Below are positions 18,809-26,605 of a DNA stretch of 64,000 bases, in pieces. Position 1 is the first letter of the stretch, and every line of letters begins with the position of its first letter. Source of the stretch: Desulfovibrio ferrophilus (lineage in GTDB: Bacteria; Desulfobacterota; Desulfovibrionia; Desulfovibrionales; Desulfovibrionaceae). The notes under the pieces are model-generated. The model was not told the origin of the DNA. It made no database searches and saw only the letters and a program-made list of their open reading frames with translations. The DNA is taken from assembly GCF_003966735.1 (NCBI RefSeq), contig NZ_AP017378.1:977501-1041500 (forward strand), written 5' to 3'. The position numbers were made by a program, and so were the translations under genes.

Positions 18809-19195
18809 TTGGAAGCCTTGGTTCTCACTCTGCATATTATCGCGTGCCTGATTTTGATTGTGCTCGTACTGCTTCAGTCCGGCAAGGAAGGCATGGGCGT
18901 TATTTTTGGCGGCGGGTCCAGCACCGTTTTTGGTAGCTCTGGAGCCGGTGGCCTTCTGACCAAGTTGACCGCTTTTTTGGCTGCCACTTTCCTGGTGACC
19001 TCTCTTGTGTACAACGTTCTGATCAGCTCCAAGCCGTCTGGCGATTCCATCATGACGGATGACATCCAGATTGAGGAAACTGCCGCCCCTGTTGCTCCGG
19101 TTCAGCCGCAGCAAGGTGTGGATGACATCGGCGCCACTCCTTCCGAGCCTGCCGGTTCGGATGATCTGGCAAAGCCGGAGGGCGCTACCCAGTAG
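18809..19195 (+). CDS. secG: Preprotein translocase subunit SecG
   Basis: A 128-residue inner-membrane subunit of the SecYEG channel. Two membrane helices (about 5-25 and 52-73) flank the conserved cytosolic loop LLQSGKEGMGVIFGGG with GSSGAGGLL. The C-terminal tail is Pro/Gln/acid-rich and poorly conserved. The start codon is TTG at 18809, with TAGGAGGA 6 bases upstream. The tRNA-Leu gene begins 23 bases after the stop, so the transcript probably runs through it to the terminator at 19317-19350. Confidence 0.95.
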   Translation: MEALVLTLHIIACLILIVLVLLQSGKEGMGVIFGGGSSTVFGSSGAGGLLTKLTAFLAATFLVTSLVYNVLISSKPSGDSIMTDDIQIEETAAPVAPVQPQQGVDDIGATPSEPAGSDDLAKPEGATQ

Positions 19196-19218
19196 TATCA
19201 ACCCCTCGTTAATATCGT

Positions 19219-19305
19219 GCCGAAGTGGTGGAACTGGTAGACACGCTATCTTGAGGGGGTAGTGGGGGAAACCTCGTGGGAGTTCGAGTCTCCCCTTCGG
19301 CACCA
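19219..19305 (+). tRNA. tRNA-Leu (anticodon GAG)
   Basis: An 87-base class II tRNA. The acceptor stem GCCGAAG pairs with CTTCGGC. The anticodon stem CTATC/GGTAG holds loop TTGAGGG, giving anticodon GAG (codon CTC/CTT). A long variable arm follows, as in tRNA-Leu, then the T-arm with GTTCGAGTC. The 3' end ACCA is encoded. It directly follows secG. Confidence 0.95.
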
Positions 19306-19316
19306 TGATAATTCAG

Positions 19317-19350
19317 CGGGCCGTGATCTTACGATCACGGCCCGTTTTTT
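19317..19350 (+). terminator. Rho-independent terminator after secG / tRNA-Leu
   Basis: A perfect 12-bp stem (CGGGCCGTGATC with GATCACGGCCCG) around a 4-base loop, followed by six T residues, starting 12 bases after the tRNA. Confidence 0.93.
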
Positions 19351-19559
19351 GTGTGTGAGATCTTGCAATTCAATCGTGCACATCATCTTTACCTGCGCGA
19401 AAACATATTCTATTTTTACCAATCGCAATCACGGCATACCCTTTGCTGAAGAGGCACGATGCGGAAAAAATTACTTGGTGCAGCAATACGTACATCTGTC
19501 CCGTCGCGTCGTCACTTTGGCGCGCGTTCTTCTTGGATCCCTGAGTTTGGAGGCAATAA

Positions 19560-20429
19560 GTGAATAATACTCCTACATGGTACCAAATGGATCACATTGC
19601 AAACCTCGTCAACGAAGACCTGCATGACCTTTTGGTGTTGGCCACCACGAATGGGATCAAGCTTCAAAAGAAGAGCGGGACGATCACTGTCCATCGTAAT
19701 GATCTGACGAGGCTGTTCGAGGAAATCAGTCGGGATGTTCCAAGGAGAAGGCATGTTTTGACCAAGAGTCTTTTGCCTCATCTTGACCTGCCTTGGGCCA
19801 AGGCTCTTAAGGGTATTTATGAAGAGGATGCGGCCTGGCCTGCTTCCATGTCACCTCAGCAAGGCGAATTCCTGCGATCCTTGATTCAGAATATCAATCC
19901 TAAGAAATGTCTTGAAATTGGTTGTTTCATCGGGGCTTCCACATTGTGGATATGTTCAGCTCTTGAGGATTGTGGCAACAATGGAATACTGCATTCAGTC
20001 GATCTTTACGGCGATAAGATGCCGTTCAAGCATATAAAGTACATGTTTTTATTGGACGCGCTTTCATATATTCAAAAGCGTTTGGATGAGGCAGAGCTCT
20101 CGCATCGCAATATTCAGCACGTCGGGCATTCGCATCTTGTTGGATCCCAGTATGATAAACTCATTGGTGATGAGCTTGATTTTTTGTTCATCGATGGAGA
20201 TCATACCATTGAAGGAGCAACAGGTGATTTCCTTTTATACGAGCCGCACTTGAAGAAGGGTGGCTATCTGATGTTTCATGACATTTATCCAGAGGTCTGT
20301 GGTTGGGACGGTCCTGCCCATGTCATTAACTCAATTATCGCAAAACAGCCTGGAAAGTATCAGTTTGTTGAGCTTGATACTGCGCCTCAGAACTATGGAA
20401 TTTCACTCATCAAGAAGATTGCCAAGTAG
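19560..20429 (+). CDS. Class I SAM-dependent methyltransferase (Methyltransf_24 type)
   Basis: A 289-residue protein with a helical N-terminal part of about 85 residues and a Rossmann methyltransferase domain: motif I CLEIGCFIGASTLW, an acidic strand end VDLYGD, and the LDFLFIDGDHTIEGATGDF motif seen in the CmcI/Methyltransf_24 group, followed by LKKGGYLMFHDI. It probably methylates a small molecule or a sugar of the envelope; no substrate can be named. The start is GTG 19560 with GGAGG 7 bases upstream. The gene stands alone: 210 bases after the tRNA terminator, and its 3' end overlaps an inverted, decayed PAS frame. Confidence 0.8.
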   Translation: MNNTPTWYQMDHIANLVNEDLHDLLVLATTNGIKLQKKSGTITVHRNDLTRLFEEISRDVPRRRHVLTKSLLPHLDLPWAKALKGIYEEDAAWPASMSPQQGEFLRSLIQNINPKKCLEIGCFIGASTLWICSALEDCGNNGILHSVDLYGDKMPFKHIKYMFLLDALSYIQKRLDEAELSHRNIQHVGHSHLVGSQYDKLIGDELDFLFIDGDHTIEGATGDFLLYEPHLKKGGYLMFHDIYPEVCGWDGPAHVINSIIAKQPGKYQFVELDTAPQNYGISLIKKIAK

Positions 20430-20789
20430 TCGGTGAGCGCAAGCGTCGCAAGTGTTTGTCCGCCTTGATTCATAGATTTGCAGCAGGCGATTATCGAACT
20501 CGAACAGGCCGATGTCCCGTGCCGTTGCGCTGGTTCCGGTGACAACTTCGAGGTCCAGAGATGTGTCGAGGATAGTGCCTTTCCCGGAAGTCAGGAATCT
20601 GGAGAATCCCATGTGGTGGGAATCGTCTAAATTCTTGGGGATGTTTGACGTGATGGAGGGCCCGATCAGATCGTCGGCCTTCTACCCGAAGGTGGAACAG
20701 AAACCTTCTGTCACCTGAGTCAGGATGCCATTGCAATTGGCGACTACTGCCTATTGTGATTCGTCGAGAAAAGCCTGGATATTTTTCAT
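20403..20789 (-). pseudogene. Decayed PAS-domain protein with two in-frame amber codons
   Basis: One reading frame from ATG 20789 to TGA 20403 reads as a PAS domain interrupted by TAG at 20751-20753 and 20682-20684. Parts in order: an N-terminal NIQAFLDES, AVVANCNGILTQVTEGF (PAS strand and helix), a CSTFG then stop where PAS domains have Trp, KADDLIG, and MGFSRFLTSGKGTILD followed by LDLEVVT, which is the usual PAS order. No frameshift is needed. A TGG to TAG change would explain the second stop. The 3' end overlaps the methyltransferase gene by 27 bases. Remaining length is about 128 codons, so it was a single-PAS protein or a fragment of a larger sensor. No output domain remains. Confidence 0.7.
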
Positions 20790-20885
20790 GGACGGTCCCC
20801 GGTTTGATCATGGTTTGAACACTTGTTGTTTGAAATGCCGATATCGTACCTCTGAAACAGGTTTTTCGTTCAGAAGAGGAACAAC

Positions 20886-21851
20886 TCAGTTGTTCGAGCG
20901 CAGGCTATGGATGGTTATTTCGGGAGGGCAGAAGAAACGGACGCTGATTCCTGATGAGCCGGTGCCGCGTGAGGTATGACCATGCATTGAGCCAAAGGAC
21001 CAACTCCCCTTGGTGTATTTGCGAGAACAGTGGGCATTGGTGATGATGGGCACTCCTCCCGGCAAACAGATTTGGCCGGCATGGGTGTGACCACAGAGAT
21101 AGTAGTCGGCCCCGGCAGCTTCTGCTTGCTTGATGATTTCCGGGCTGTGACTGAGCAATAGGGTGAAATCTTCACGGGGAAGTCCGGTCAGGGCTTTTCG
21201 GAGGTCATGGCAGCCGTGGTAATGCGGGTCATCCACTCCGGCAATATGAATGGTCTTTCCACTCTTCACGAGACTGAAATTCTCGTTGAGTAGCATTCGG
21301 ATTCCCAGTTGTTCCATCATGGGGGCCATTTCGACAAAATCGTGGTTGCCTAGAATGCCGAAAATGCCGTGCTCGCATTCCAGCAGCCTGATTATATTGC
21401 TCAAAATTTTGATGGGCTGCGTGTATTCATGGAATGTTAGGAAGCGATAGTCGCCTGTGAGTACGCAGAGATCGAACTCCAGACTTGAGAGTATGCTCGA
21501 AAGCTTTTTGCCCCCGTCCGGGATGCCGTCAAAATGAGGGTCGGCGATTTGAAGGATGCGCAGGCCGTCGAAAGCTTTTGGTAATACGTCAAAGCGCGTT
21601 TCCACATACTCCACACGATAATCCATAGAATTGCGATAGCCACGGTTGAGCATGCCACATCCAGTCAGGATGATTTTGAGGAGCTTGGGAATCCACTCAA
21701 CATTTTCCGGGTGAAATTGGGAAAGCCCTTTGCCTTGATAGAAGGATGCGGCGTTTTTGGCTTGGATGTTGAGCCTGCGGCGCAGAATGTCTTTCCCCAT
21801 GCGATGTTCAAGGGTTTTGAAGATATCTTGTTGTATGCTCGAATGACTCAT
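20886..21851 (-). CDS. Calcineurin-like metallophosphoesterase (YaeI/YkuE type)
   Basis: A 321-residue phosphoesterase. The dimetal centre motifs are all present and in order: LQIADPHFDG (Asp-x-His), VLTGDYRF (Gly-Asp), GILGNHDFV (GNHD), LLLSHSPE (His) and LCGHTHAGQI (GHTH). The N-terminal 75 residues are basic with a short hydrophobic stretch (WIPKLLKIILTGCGML) that may touch the membrane, as in enzymes acting on UDP-diacylglucosamine or other membrane phosphoesters. Substrate unknown. ATG 21851 is the first in-frame ATG. The gene is transcribed alone; the decayed PAS frame lies just downstream on the same strand. Confidence 0.85.
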   Translation of the reverse strand: MSHSSIQQDIFKTLEHRMGKDILRRRLNIQAKNAASFYQGKGLSQFHPENVEWIPKLLKIILTGCGMLNRGYRNSMDYRVEYVETRFDVLPKAFDGLRILQIADPHFDGIPDGGKKLSSILSSLEFDLCVLTGDYRFLTFHEYTQPIKILSNIIRLLECEHGIFGILGNHDFVEMAPMMEQLGIRMLLNENFSLVKSGKTIHIAGVDDPHYHGCHDLRKALTGLPREDFTLLLSHSPEIIKQAEAAGADYYLCGHTHAGQICLPGGVPIITNAHCSRKYTKGSWSFGSMHGHTSRGTGSSGISVRFFCPPEITIHSLRSNN

Positions 21852-21967
21852 GGTTTGCTCTTCGGAAATACAATGACGAAAGCTTGCTTACCTGAAGATT
21901 CCAGTTACTAACATTAGCTGAGCTTTGGGAGCAGCACAAGCGAGGGGGGAATTTGTTGCGGTCATAG

Positions 21968-22003
21968 CACAATGGCCGGATCAAATTTTATCCGGCCATT
22001 GTG
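21968..22003. repeat. Perfect 14-bp inverted repeat between two minus-strand genes
   Basis: CACAATGGCCGGAT at 21968-21981 is exactly complementary to ATCCGGCCATTGTG at 21990-22003, with an 8-base loop. It lies after the stop of the flavoprotein gene, read on the minus strand. There is no T run on either side, so it is not a standard terminator, although it could still end or stabilise transcripts. Confidence 0.7.
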
Positions 22004-22090
22004 TAAGGCAAGTGTTGTGCTTGAAGTGCTATGCTGATTGGAGTTTTAATGTGTGCTGTCGACTTGGCGGTGCGCCAAATCTGGCAAGAA

Positions 22091-22714
22091 CTACGCTTCT
22101 TCGGACGTTGCTCCGCCAATCTGAGGCACGGATTTCATGACCGGTGCCAAGGCATTGCCCACCCATCCAATCATTTCACCCAGGTTCTGCATGTTGGCCA
22201 GGCCTTCGGCGTCGTCGGCCACTTCGCCTTTGTCCAATCCGTAGCCCATGTTCCAGTAGGTGGAGCCGGGGAGCACCATGCGCGACATCTGGAACATGTG
22301 GTTGATGGTGTCATAGACGTGTGTTGCTCCGCCCCGGCGTACGGCAACCACAGCGGCACCGATCTTTCCGGCGAACAGGCCGCCATTGACATGGGCCACG
22401 AATCCTGAGCGATCGATGAGTGCCTTGATGTCGGAGGCCACCCCGGCAAAGTAAGTGGGGGAGCCGATGATGATGGCATCGGCCCGAGCCATCTTCTCGA
22501 TACAGTCGTTGGCGATGTCGCCTTTGACTCCGCATCGCCCATCCTGGTTCTTGATGCATTTGCCGCAGGCGATGCAGCCGCGAATATTCTTGCCACCCAC
22601 CTGGACCAGTTCCGTTTCCCATCCTTCCATGGCAAGGGGTTTCAGGGTTGCTTCCAGAAGATGTTGTGTGTTGCCGCCTTTTCTGGGGCTGCCGTTGAAT
22701 GCTACTGCGTACAT
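22091..22714 (-). CDS. Iron-sulfur flavoprotein / NADPH-dependent FMN reductase family
   Basis: A 207-residue flavodoxin-fold protein. The FMN phosphate loop is FNGSPRKGGNT (residues 6-16). A compact cysteine motif, Cys47, Cys50, Cys53 and Cys61 (GCIACGKC then C), matches the CX2CX2CX4-7C [4Fe-4S] site of archaeal-type Isf proteins. IIGSPTYFAGV follows, contacting the flavin ring. It likely transfers electrons or reduces quinones or oxidants. ATG 22714 is preferred to 22789 because AAGGAG lies 6 bases before it and the longer form has no conserved residues. It is divergent from an HxlR regulator, which probably controls it. Confidence 0.88.
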   Translation of the reverse strand: MYAVAFNGSPRKGGNTQHLLEATLKPLAMEGWETELVQVGGKNIRGCIACGKCIKNQDGRCGVKGDIANDCIEKMARADAIIIGSPTYFAGVASDIKALIDRSGFVAHVNGGLFAGKIGAAVVAVRRGGATHVYDTINHMFQMSRMVLPGSTYWNMGYGLDKGEVADDAEGLANMQNLGEMIGWVGNALAPVMKSVPQIGGATSEEA

Positions 22715-22780
22715 GGTGTTCTCCTTGTTATTGACCTGTGGGTTGAGACCAGTGTATCCCACACACAGGCGAATTGAACA

Positions 22781-22805
22781 AGTACACACATTATTGTGCT
22801 GTACT
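22781..22805. promoter_or_regulatory. Candidate HxlR operator in the divergent intergenic region
   Basis: An imperfect palindrome: AGTACACACA at 22781-22790 and TGTGCTGTACT at 22795-22805 around TTAT. Outer hexamers AGTACA/TGTACT pair exactly and CACA/TGTG inside them also pair. It lies 27 bases before the regulator start and 67 bases before the flavoprotein start, the right place for an HxlR dimer to control both. Confidence 0.5.
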
Positions 22806-22831
22806 TACATGAAGTATAGTATGGAGAATTC

Positions 22832-23275
22832 ATGGCCCGGATAAAGGATGATGCTATTGTCCCCTGCAAGACCAAACAGCTGGCAGGGCGCTCATACCGT
22901 TGCTATTTCGAATTGACCCTGTCCGTCATCGGCGGGAAGTGGAAGCCGATTATACTGAACCATCTCGGTTTGAGAGGGATTTTGCGTTTCGGAGGATTAC
23001 GGCGTGGAATGCCAGACATCACTGAGCGCATGCTGACCCGTCAGCTTCGGGAATTGGAAGCCGATGGCATGGTGCATCGTGAGGTTTATCGCGAGGTGCC
23101 ACCACGGGTGGAATATTCCTTAACGGTCCTGGGGCAAAGTCTATTGCCCATACTCAGGGATATGCGCTTGTGGGGGGTCGCTTATGAGCGGTATCTTGGC
23201 GGTTCCGGGATGTTTCCTCCTGAAGCTGGATATGAAGATCCCGAGGATGTTTGCGGGATTATCCTTGGAGAATGA
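22832..23275 (+). CDS. HxlR family transcriptional regulator
   Basis: A 147-residue winged-helix regulator of the HxlR/MarR-like family. Typical segments: LSVIGGKWKPIILNHL (helix 1-2), LRFGGLRRGMPDITERMLTRQLRELEADGMVHR (recognition region) and PPRVEYSLTVLGQSLLPIL (wing and dimer helix). Two cysteines in the N-terminal arm (residues 12 and 24) suggest thiol-based sensing, as in YodB/HypR, though this is inference. GGAG stands 6 bases before ATG 22832. The gene is divergent from the iron-sulfur flavoprotein, a pairing in which HxlR proteins commonly repress a reductase. Confidence 0.92.
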   Translation: MARIKDDAIVPCKTKQLAGRSYRCYFELTLSVIGGKWKPIILNHLGLRGILRFGGLRRGMPDITERMLTRQLRELEADGMVHREVYREVPPRVEYSLTVLGQSLLPILRDMRLWGVAYERYLGGSGMFPPEAGYEDPEDVCGIILGE

Positions 23276-23308
23276 ACGATCTCCTGGATGAGACAAAATG
23301 GAAGAAAG

Positions 23309-23344
23309 AAAACGGGCAGTCATCTTTGATGGCTGCCCGTTTTG
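23309..23344. terminator. Terminator after the HxlR gene
   Basis: AACGGGCAGTCAT pairs with ATGGCTGCCCGTT (one G-T pair) around a short CTTTG loop, flanked by A residues on the left and T residues on the right. It could therefore work in both directions, though the kinase gene on the minus strand ends 130 bases away. Confidence 0.8.
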
Positions 23345-23471
23345 AGTTGTGTCAGATTGCCGAGTGAAACTAGCCGGAATCCAGGCCGTTAAGGCTCGGT
23401 ATGATTTATCTATCCCTCGTAGAAAGGGAGGGGGAAACGAGACGATCAAGGCCTTGGGTGTTGGCTGAACG

Positions 23472-24902
23472 CTAAGCGGGTAAGGGGAGCCTGACCTCCA
23501 CAACCAACCCTCCGCCATCGGCGTTGGCAACGGAAATATCTCCGCCATGTAGTTTGACTGCGCGCCAGGCAATGGCCAGTCCAAGCCCGGTCCCGCCGGT
23601 TCCCCGGTCTCGGGAAGATTCGGAGCGGAAGAAGGGCTTGAATAGCTCGGAGAGGTGCTCTTCGGGAACGCCCGCCCCATAGTCACGAATGGAGATGATG
23701 GCCTGGCTGGCGGAATCGTCCGTAGCAAGAGTGGTTTCCACGCATTTGCCAGGAGGGCAATGGCGCACGGCATTGCGCAGGATGTTTTCCAATGTGCGGC
23801 GCAACAGTTCGGTATTCGCGTTGAGCATGACCACGTTTTTGACGTTTACGGCCAGATTCACGTTTTTGACCTGGGCCTCGAGGTCTGCATCCCGAGCCAC
23901 GGAGATGAGTAGGGCCCCCAGGTTGACCATTTCCAACTCCAGATCATCCTCAAGCTTGTCCATGTGTGCAAAGGCCAGGGATTGTCCCACCAGTTCTTCT
24001 AGGCGAGCGGTATCCGCCTCGATGCGATCCAATTCAGCCTGACACACCGGGTCCGAACGTTTTCGGGCTAGTTCAAGGGACAGTTTCATCCGGGTTAATG
24101 GAGACCGTAATTCGTGGGAAATGTCGCGGATAAGCTGTTGTTGGGAACGCACCAGCTTTTCAACTCGTCCCGCCATGCGATTGAACTCATGCCCTAATTC
24201 TCTGAATTCACTGTAGTTCATCGATCCGTCGGTGACACGGGCCGAAAGGTCGCCATGGCCCAGTTTGCGCGCGGCTTGCTGGAGTTTACGTACGGGCGTG
24301 GTCAGGTAACGTGCCAGTAGGTACGAGAGTAGAAAACCTGCGGCCAGGAAGATGATTAACCGGAATGGTGGCTTTTGGGAGAACTGCAATCTTATGAAAT
24401 GCAGAGGGCTGGGGAACTGAATGATCGCCACGAACATGTCGCCCCGTGGAGTTGAGAAACGTATGGATTGCGTCGTGTGGGCGTGGCTCATGCTATCCAC
24501 TCCTGGAGGAGGGCCGGGAGGGCGCTTCCAGGATGGCCGGGAGGTGATTTCCTTTGGAGGAACGGGGTTTGGGCTTGCCAGGTGAGTTTCCACGGCCTTC
24601 TTAATCTTGGAAGACACGGGCAGTCCGGAAAGCTCTTTGCCTGTGGCGTCGAACAGTCGTGCTGTACAGCGGGTGTCACTGTGAAAAGAATCCAGGAAAT
24701 CAAGCAGCCCTGGCTGTCCTTCTTCGGTATAGGCACGAGCCATGCCATGGGCGGTCATGTGATTGAGCCGCGAGATGGGGCCGATATCCTGTGGGCCTCC
24801 AGGCATATTAAAGAGGTAAGCCGCCAGAATGGTCGCCACGAACCCAAGGATGACCGTCAGGCAGAACCAGAGAAAAATCTTTCCGTAGAGACTGCGGAAC
24901 AA
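23472..24902 (-). CDS. Sensor histidine kinase, CpxA-like
   Basis: A 476-residue inner-membrane kinase. Membrane helices lie at about 8-30 and 181-199, enclosing a periplasmic domain of about 150 residues with a Pro-rich loop. A HAMP domain follows (about 200-253, TTPVRKLQQAARKLGHGDLS), then HisKA with phosphoacceptor His263 (RDISHELRSPLTRMKLSLEL), and HATPase_c with N box LENILRNAVRH, DYGAGVPEEHL, FRSESSRDRGTGGTGLGL. The arrangement and the HELRSPL box match CpxA. It is encoded 11 bases after its cognate regulator, so the pair is co-transcribed. The stimulus is unknown; an envelope-stress role is suggested by similarity to CpxA and by the Spy/CpxP-like gene at 38556. Confidence 0.92.
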   Translation of the reverse strand: MFRSLYGKIFLWFCLTVILGFVATILAAYLFNMPGGPQDIGPISRLNHMTAHGMARAYTEEGQPGLLDFLDSFHSDTRCTARLFDATGKELSGLPVSSKIKKAVETHLASPNPVPPKEITSRPSWKRPPGPPPGVDSMSHAHTTQSIRFSTPRGDMFVAIIQFPSPLHFIRLQFSQKPPFRLIIFLAAGFLLSYLLARYLTTPVRKLQQAARKLGHGDLSARVTDGSMNYSEFRELGHEFNRMAGRVEKLVRSQQQLIRDISHELRSPLTRMKLSLELARKRSDPVCQAELDRIEADTARLEELVGQSLAFAHMDKLEDDLELEMVNLGALLISVARDADLEAQVKNVNLAVNVKNVVMLNANTELLRRTLENILRNAVRHCPPGKCVETTLATDDSASQAIISIRDYGAGVPEEHLSELFKPFFRSESSRDRGTGGTGLGLAIAWRAVKLHGGDISVANADGGGLVVEVRLPLPA

Positions 24903-24913
24903 GGTGATATCCT

Positions 24914-25636
24914 TTATGAGAGAGCGTCGGCTCTTAGTGGCAAGGTATACAAATAGCCAGCTCCGCGTACTGCCTTGATGCGGGGGATGCCATCAATGGT
25001 TTTACCCAGTTTGCGGCGCAGATTGCTGATGTGGACATCCAGACTGCGGTCTTCTGGGCCGGATTCACGCCCCAGTGCTGCCAGGCTGAGCTGTTCGCGG
25101 GAGACAACGCCCCCGGCTTCGGCAAGCAGTTTTTCCAGAATGACAAATTCCGCATCCGTCAGGCGCGTGGATTTGCCGCTCACCTTGGCAACCCGAGCAC
25201 CAGTGTCGATCTCAACGTCGCCAACACAGAGCGTTCTGTGAGTTCCCGCAAGGGGGCTCTCACGTCTGGAACGCCGCAATACGGCTCGAATGCGCGCGAC
25301 AAGTTCTCTGGGTAGAAAAGGTTTGGGCATGTAATCGTCTGCGCCCATTTCCAATCCCACCACACGGTCCACGTCTTCGCCTCGTGCTGTGAGCATAATA
25401 ACCGGTACGGATGACCATTCGCGCAGGCTGTGCAGTACGTCGAATCCGCTCATGCCGGGCAGCATCACATCGAGTATGACCAAGTCATGCTGTCCTTTTT
25501 TTGCCGTGGCAAGGCCTTTTTCGCCGTTGTTCTCGGCGGTTGTGAGAAACCCCTCGGGGGTCAGATACTCCTCGAGCAGAGAGCACAGTTCCATATCATC
25601 ATCGATGACCAGGATTCGTTCCATTTTATCCCTCAT
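24914..25636 (-). CDS. Response regulator, OmpR/CpxR family
   Basis: A 240-residue two-domain regulator. The receiver domain has the acidic pair IDDDMEL, phosphoacceptor Asp56 (VILDVMLPG), Thr in MLTARGED and Lys in YMPKPFLPRELVARI. The C-terminal winged helix shows LTDAEFVILEKLLAEAGGVVSREQL, RSLDVHISNLRRKLG and the wing IKAVRGAGYLY. Two starts are possible: ATG 25636 (GGAGGG 8 bases upstream) and ATG 25624 (GAGGG upstream), differing by four residues. It precedes the kinase gene. A perfect 11-bp tandem repeat about 130 bases upstream may be its own binding site. Confidence 0.94.
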   Translation of the reverse strand: MRDKMERILVIDDDMELCSLLEEYLTPEGFLTTAENNGEKGLATAKKGQHDLVILDVMLPGMSGFDVLHSLREWSSVPVIMLTARGEDVDRVVGLEMGADDYMPKPFLPRELVARIRAVLRRSRRESPLAGTHRTLCVGDVEIDTGARVAKVSGKSTRLTDAEFVILEKLLAEAGGVVSREQLSLAALGRESGPEDRSLDVHISNLRRKLGKTIDGIPRIKAVRGAGYLYTLPLRADALS

Positions 25637-25768
25637 GGTGTAACCCTCCCCTTCCTCCTTTGTTTAAACACATCCTTCTCCTTTGGGAAACATTGTAAGT
25701 CTGCATTTCTCCTTAAGTTTTATTAAGTAGATTAATAGTGCTGAATGCTCCTGCATGTTTCTACATGT

Positions 25769-25790
25769 CTCTAATTATTCTCTAATTATT
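25769..25790. promoter_or_regulatory. 11-bp tandem repeat, candidate response-regulator site
   Basis: CTCTAATTATT occurs twice with no gap (25769-25779 and 25780-25790). Just before it CATGTTTCTA and CATGTCTCTA (25754-25773) form a second, imperfect 10-bp tandem. Direct repeats with a one-turn period are the usual arrangement for OmpR-family dimers. It lies between the divergent regulator (ends up to 25636) and sigma-factor genes, so it could control either. Confidence 0.45.
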
Positions 25791-25901
25791 CATTACAATA
25801 CGACAGTTATCTTAAGCGAATCTGGCGTGAAACCTGATTTTATCGGTCAGTCACAAGAGAAGTTTAATGTTTTTTTGACACTTGTGGATGTTTTAGATGC
25901 C

Positions 25902-25935
25902 CCTGCTCGTATGACTTCATGAAAGCGCGAGCAGG
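25902..25935 (+). promoter_or_regulatory. Hairpin in the sigma-factor gene leader
   Basis: CCTGCTCG at 25902-25909 pairs with CGAGCAGG at 25928-25935 around an 18-base loop. It stands about 80 bases before the sigma-factor ATG. A TTGACA at 25875-25880 precedes it, but no good -10 hexamer is at the right distance. No T run follows, so it is not a standard terminator. Confidence 0.4.
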
Positions 25936-26015
25936 CTTAGGGAACCCAACTCGCTACTGTAGAAGTCTGAAATGATCTGGGGAGATCATTCTGTGGCGGC
26001 TCAAACGGAGAAAAC

Positions 26016-26579
26016 ATGAGCACTACTATGGATTCAACTGTGGATTTGCACAGTTGTATTAATGGAGACAAGAAATCATGGAATGGATTTGTGGATCGAT
26101 ACATGCCTGTTGTCTATGCTGGTGTGAAAAAAGTCATCCAATCCAAGATTCGTAGGGTCAATCCTGAAGACATTCGTGATGTAACTCAGAATGTATTCAT
26201 CAGGCTCGTCAAGAGGGATTTCCATTTGTTGCGTCGGTACGACTCCAGTCGCTGCTCTATGGTGACCTATCTGACGATCATTGCCCGCAGCACTGCGTTG
26301 GATTTCGTGCGTTACGGTTTCTTCAATTCGATTCCGCTGGACGATTTTGATCGCGATTTGCGGGTTGAAGCGGAAGAACCCTTTCCTGGGCCGGAATTTC
26401 CCAAGGGTGTCCTGACGGAGCGCCAGTTGACGGTCATGCGTCTGTTGTTCTGCAAGGACTACGACGTCTCCATGGCTGCTGATGCCTTGGGAATCAAGGC
26501 CCAGACAATTCGTAGCATCAAGCATCAAGCTCTGACCAGGCTCCGTGATCATTACAATGATGAAGTGAGAGCCTCATAG
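26016..26579 (+). CDS. Sigma-70 family (ECF-like) RNA polymerase sigma factor
   Basis: A 187-residue protein with the two-domain ECF layout. Region 2 spans about residues 25-105, including NPEDIRDVTQNVFIRLVKR (the 2.1-2.2 helices) and SMVTYLTIIARSTALDFVR (2.3-2.4). Region 4 lies at about 130-180 (LTERQLTVMRLLFCKDYDVSMAADALGI, then a recognition helix AQTIRSIKHQALTRLRDH). It should direct core polymerase to a specific promoter set. CGGAG lies 5 bases before ATG 26016. A small Cys-His protein follows 26 bases after the stop, and flgD after that, so control of motility or of the envelope is possible but unproved. Confidence 0.87.
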   Translation: MSTTMDSTVDLHSCINGDKKSWNGFVDRYMPVVYAGVKKVIQSKIRRVNPEDIRDVTQNVFIRLVKRDFHLLRRYDSSRCSMVTYLTIIARSTALDFVRYGFFNSIPLDDFDRDLRVEAEEPFPGPEFPKGVLTERQLTVMRLLFCKDYDVSMAADALGIKAQTIRSIKHQALTRLRDHYNDEVRAS

Positions 26580-26605
26580 AACCAAGCAGGGAGAGAACAC
26601 CAGTG

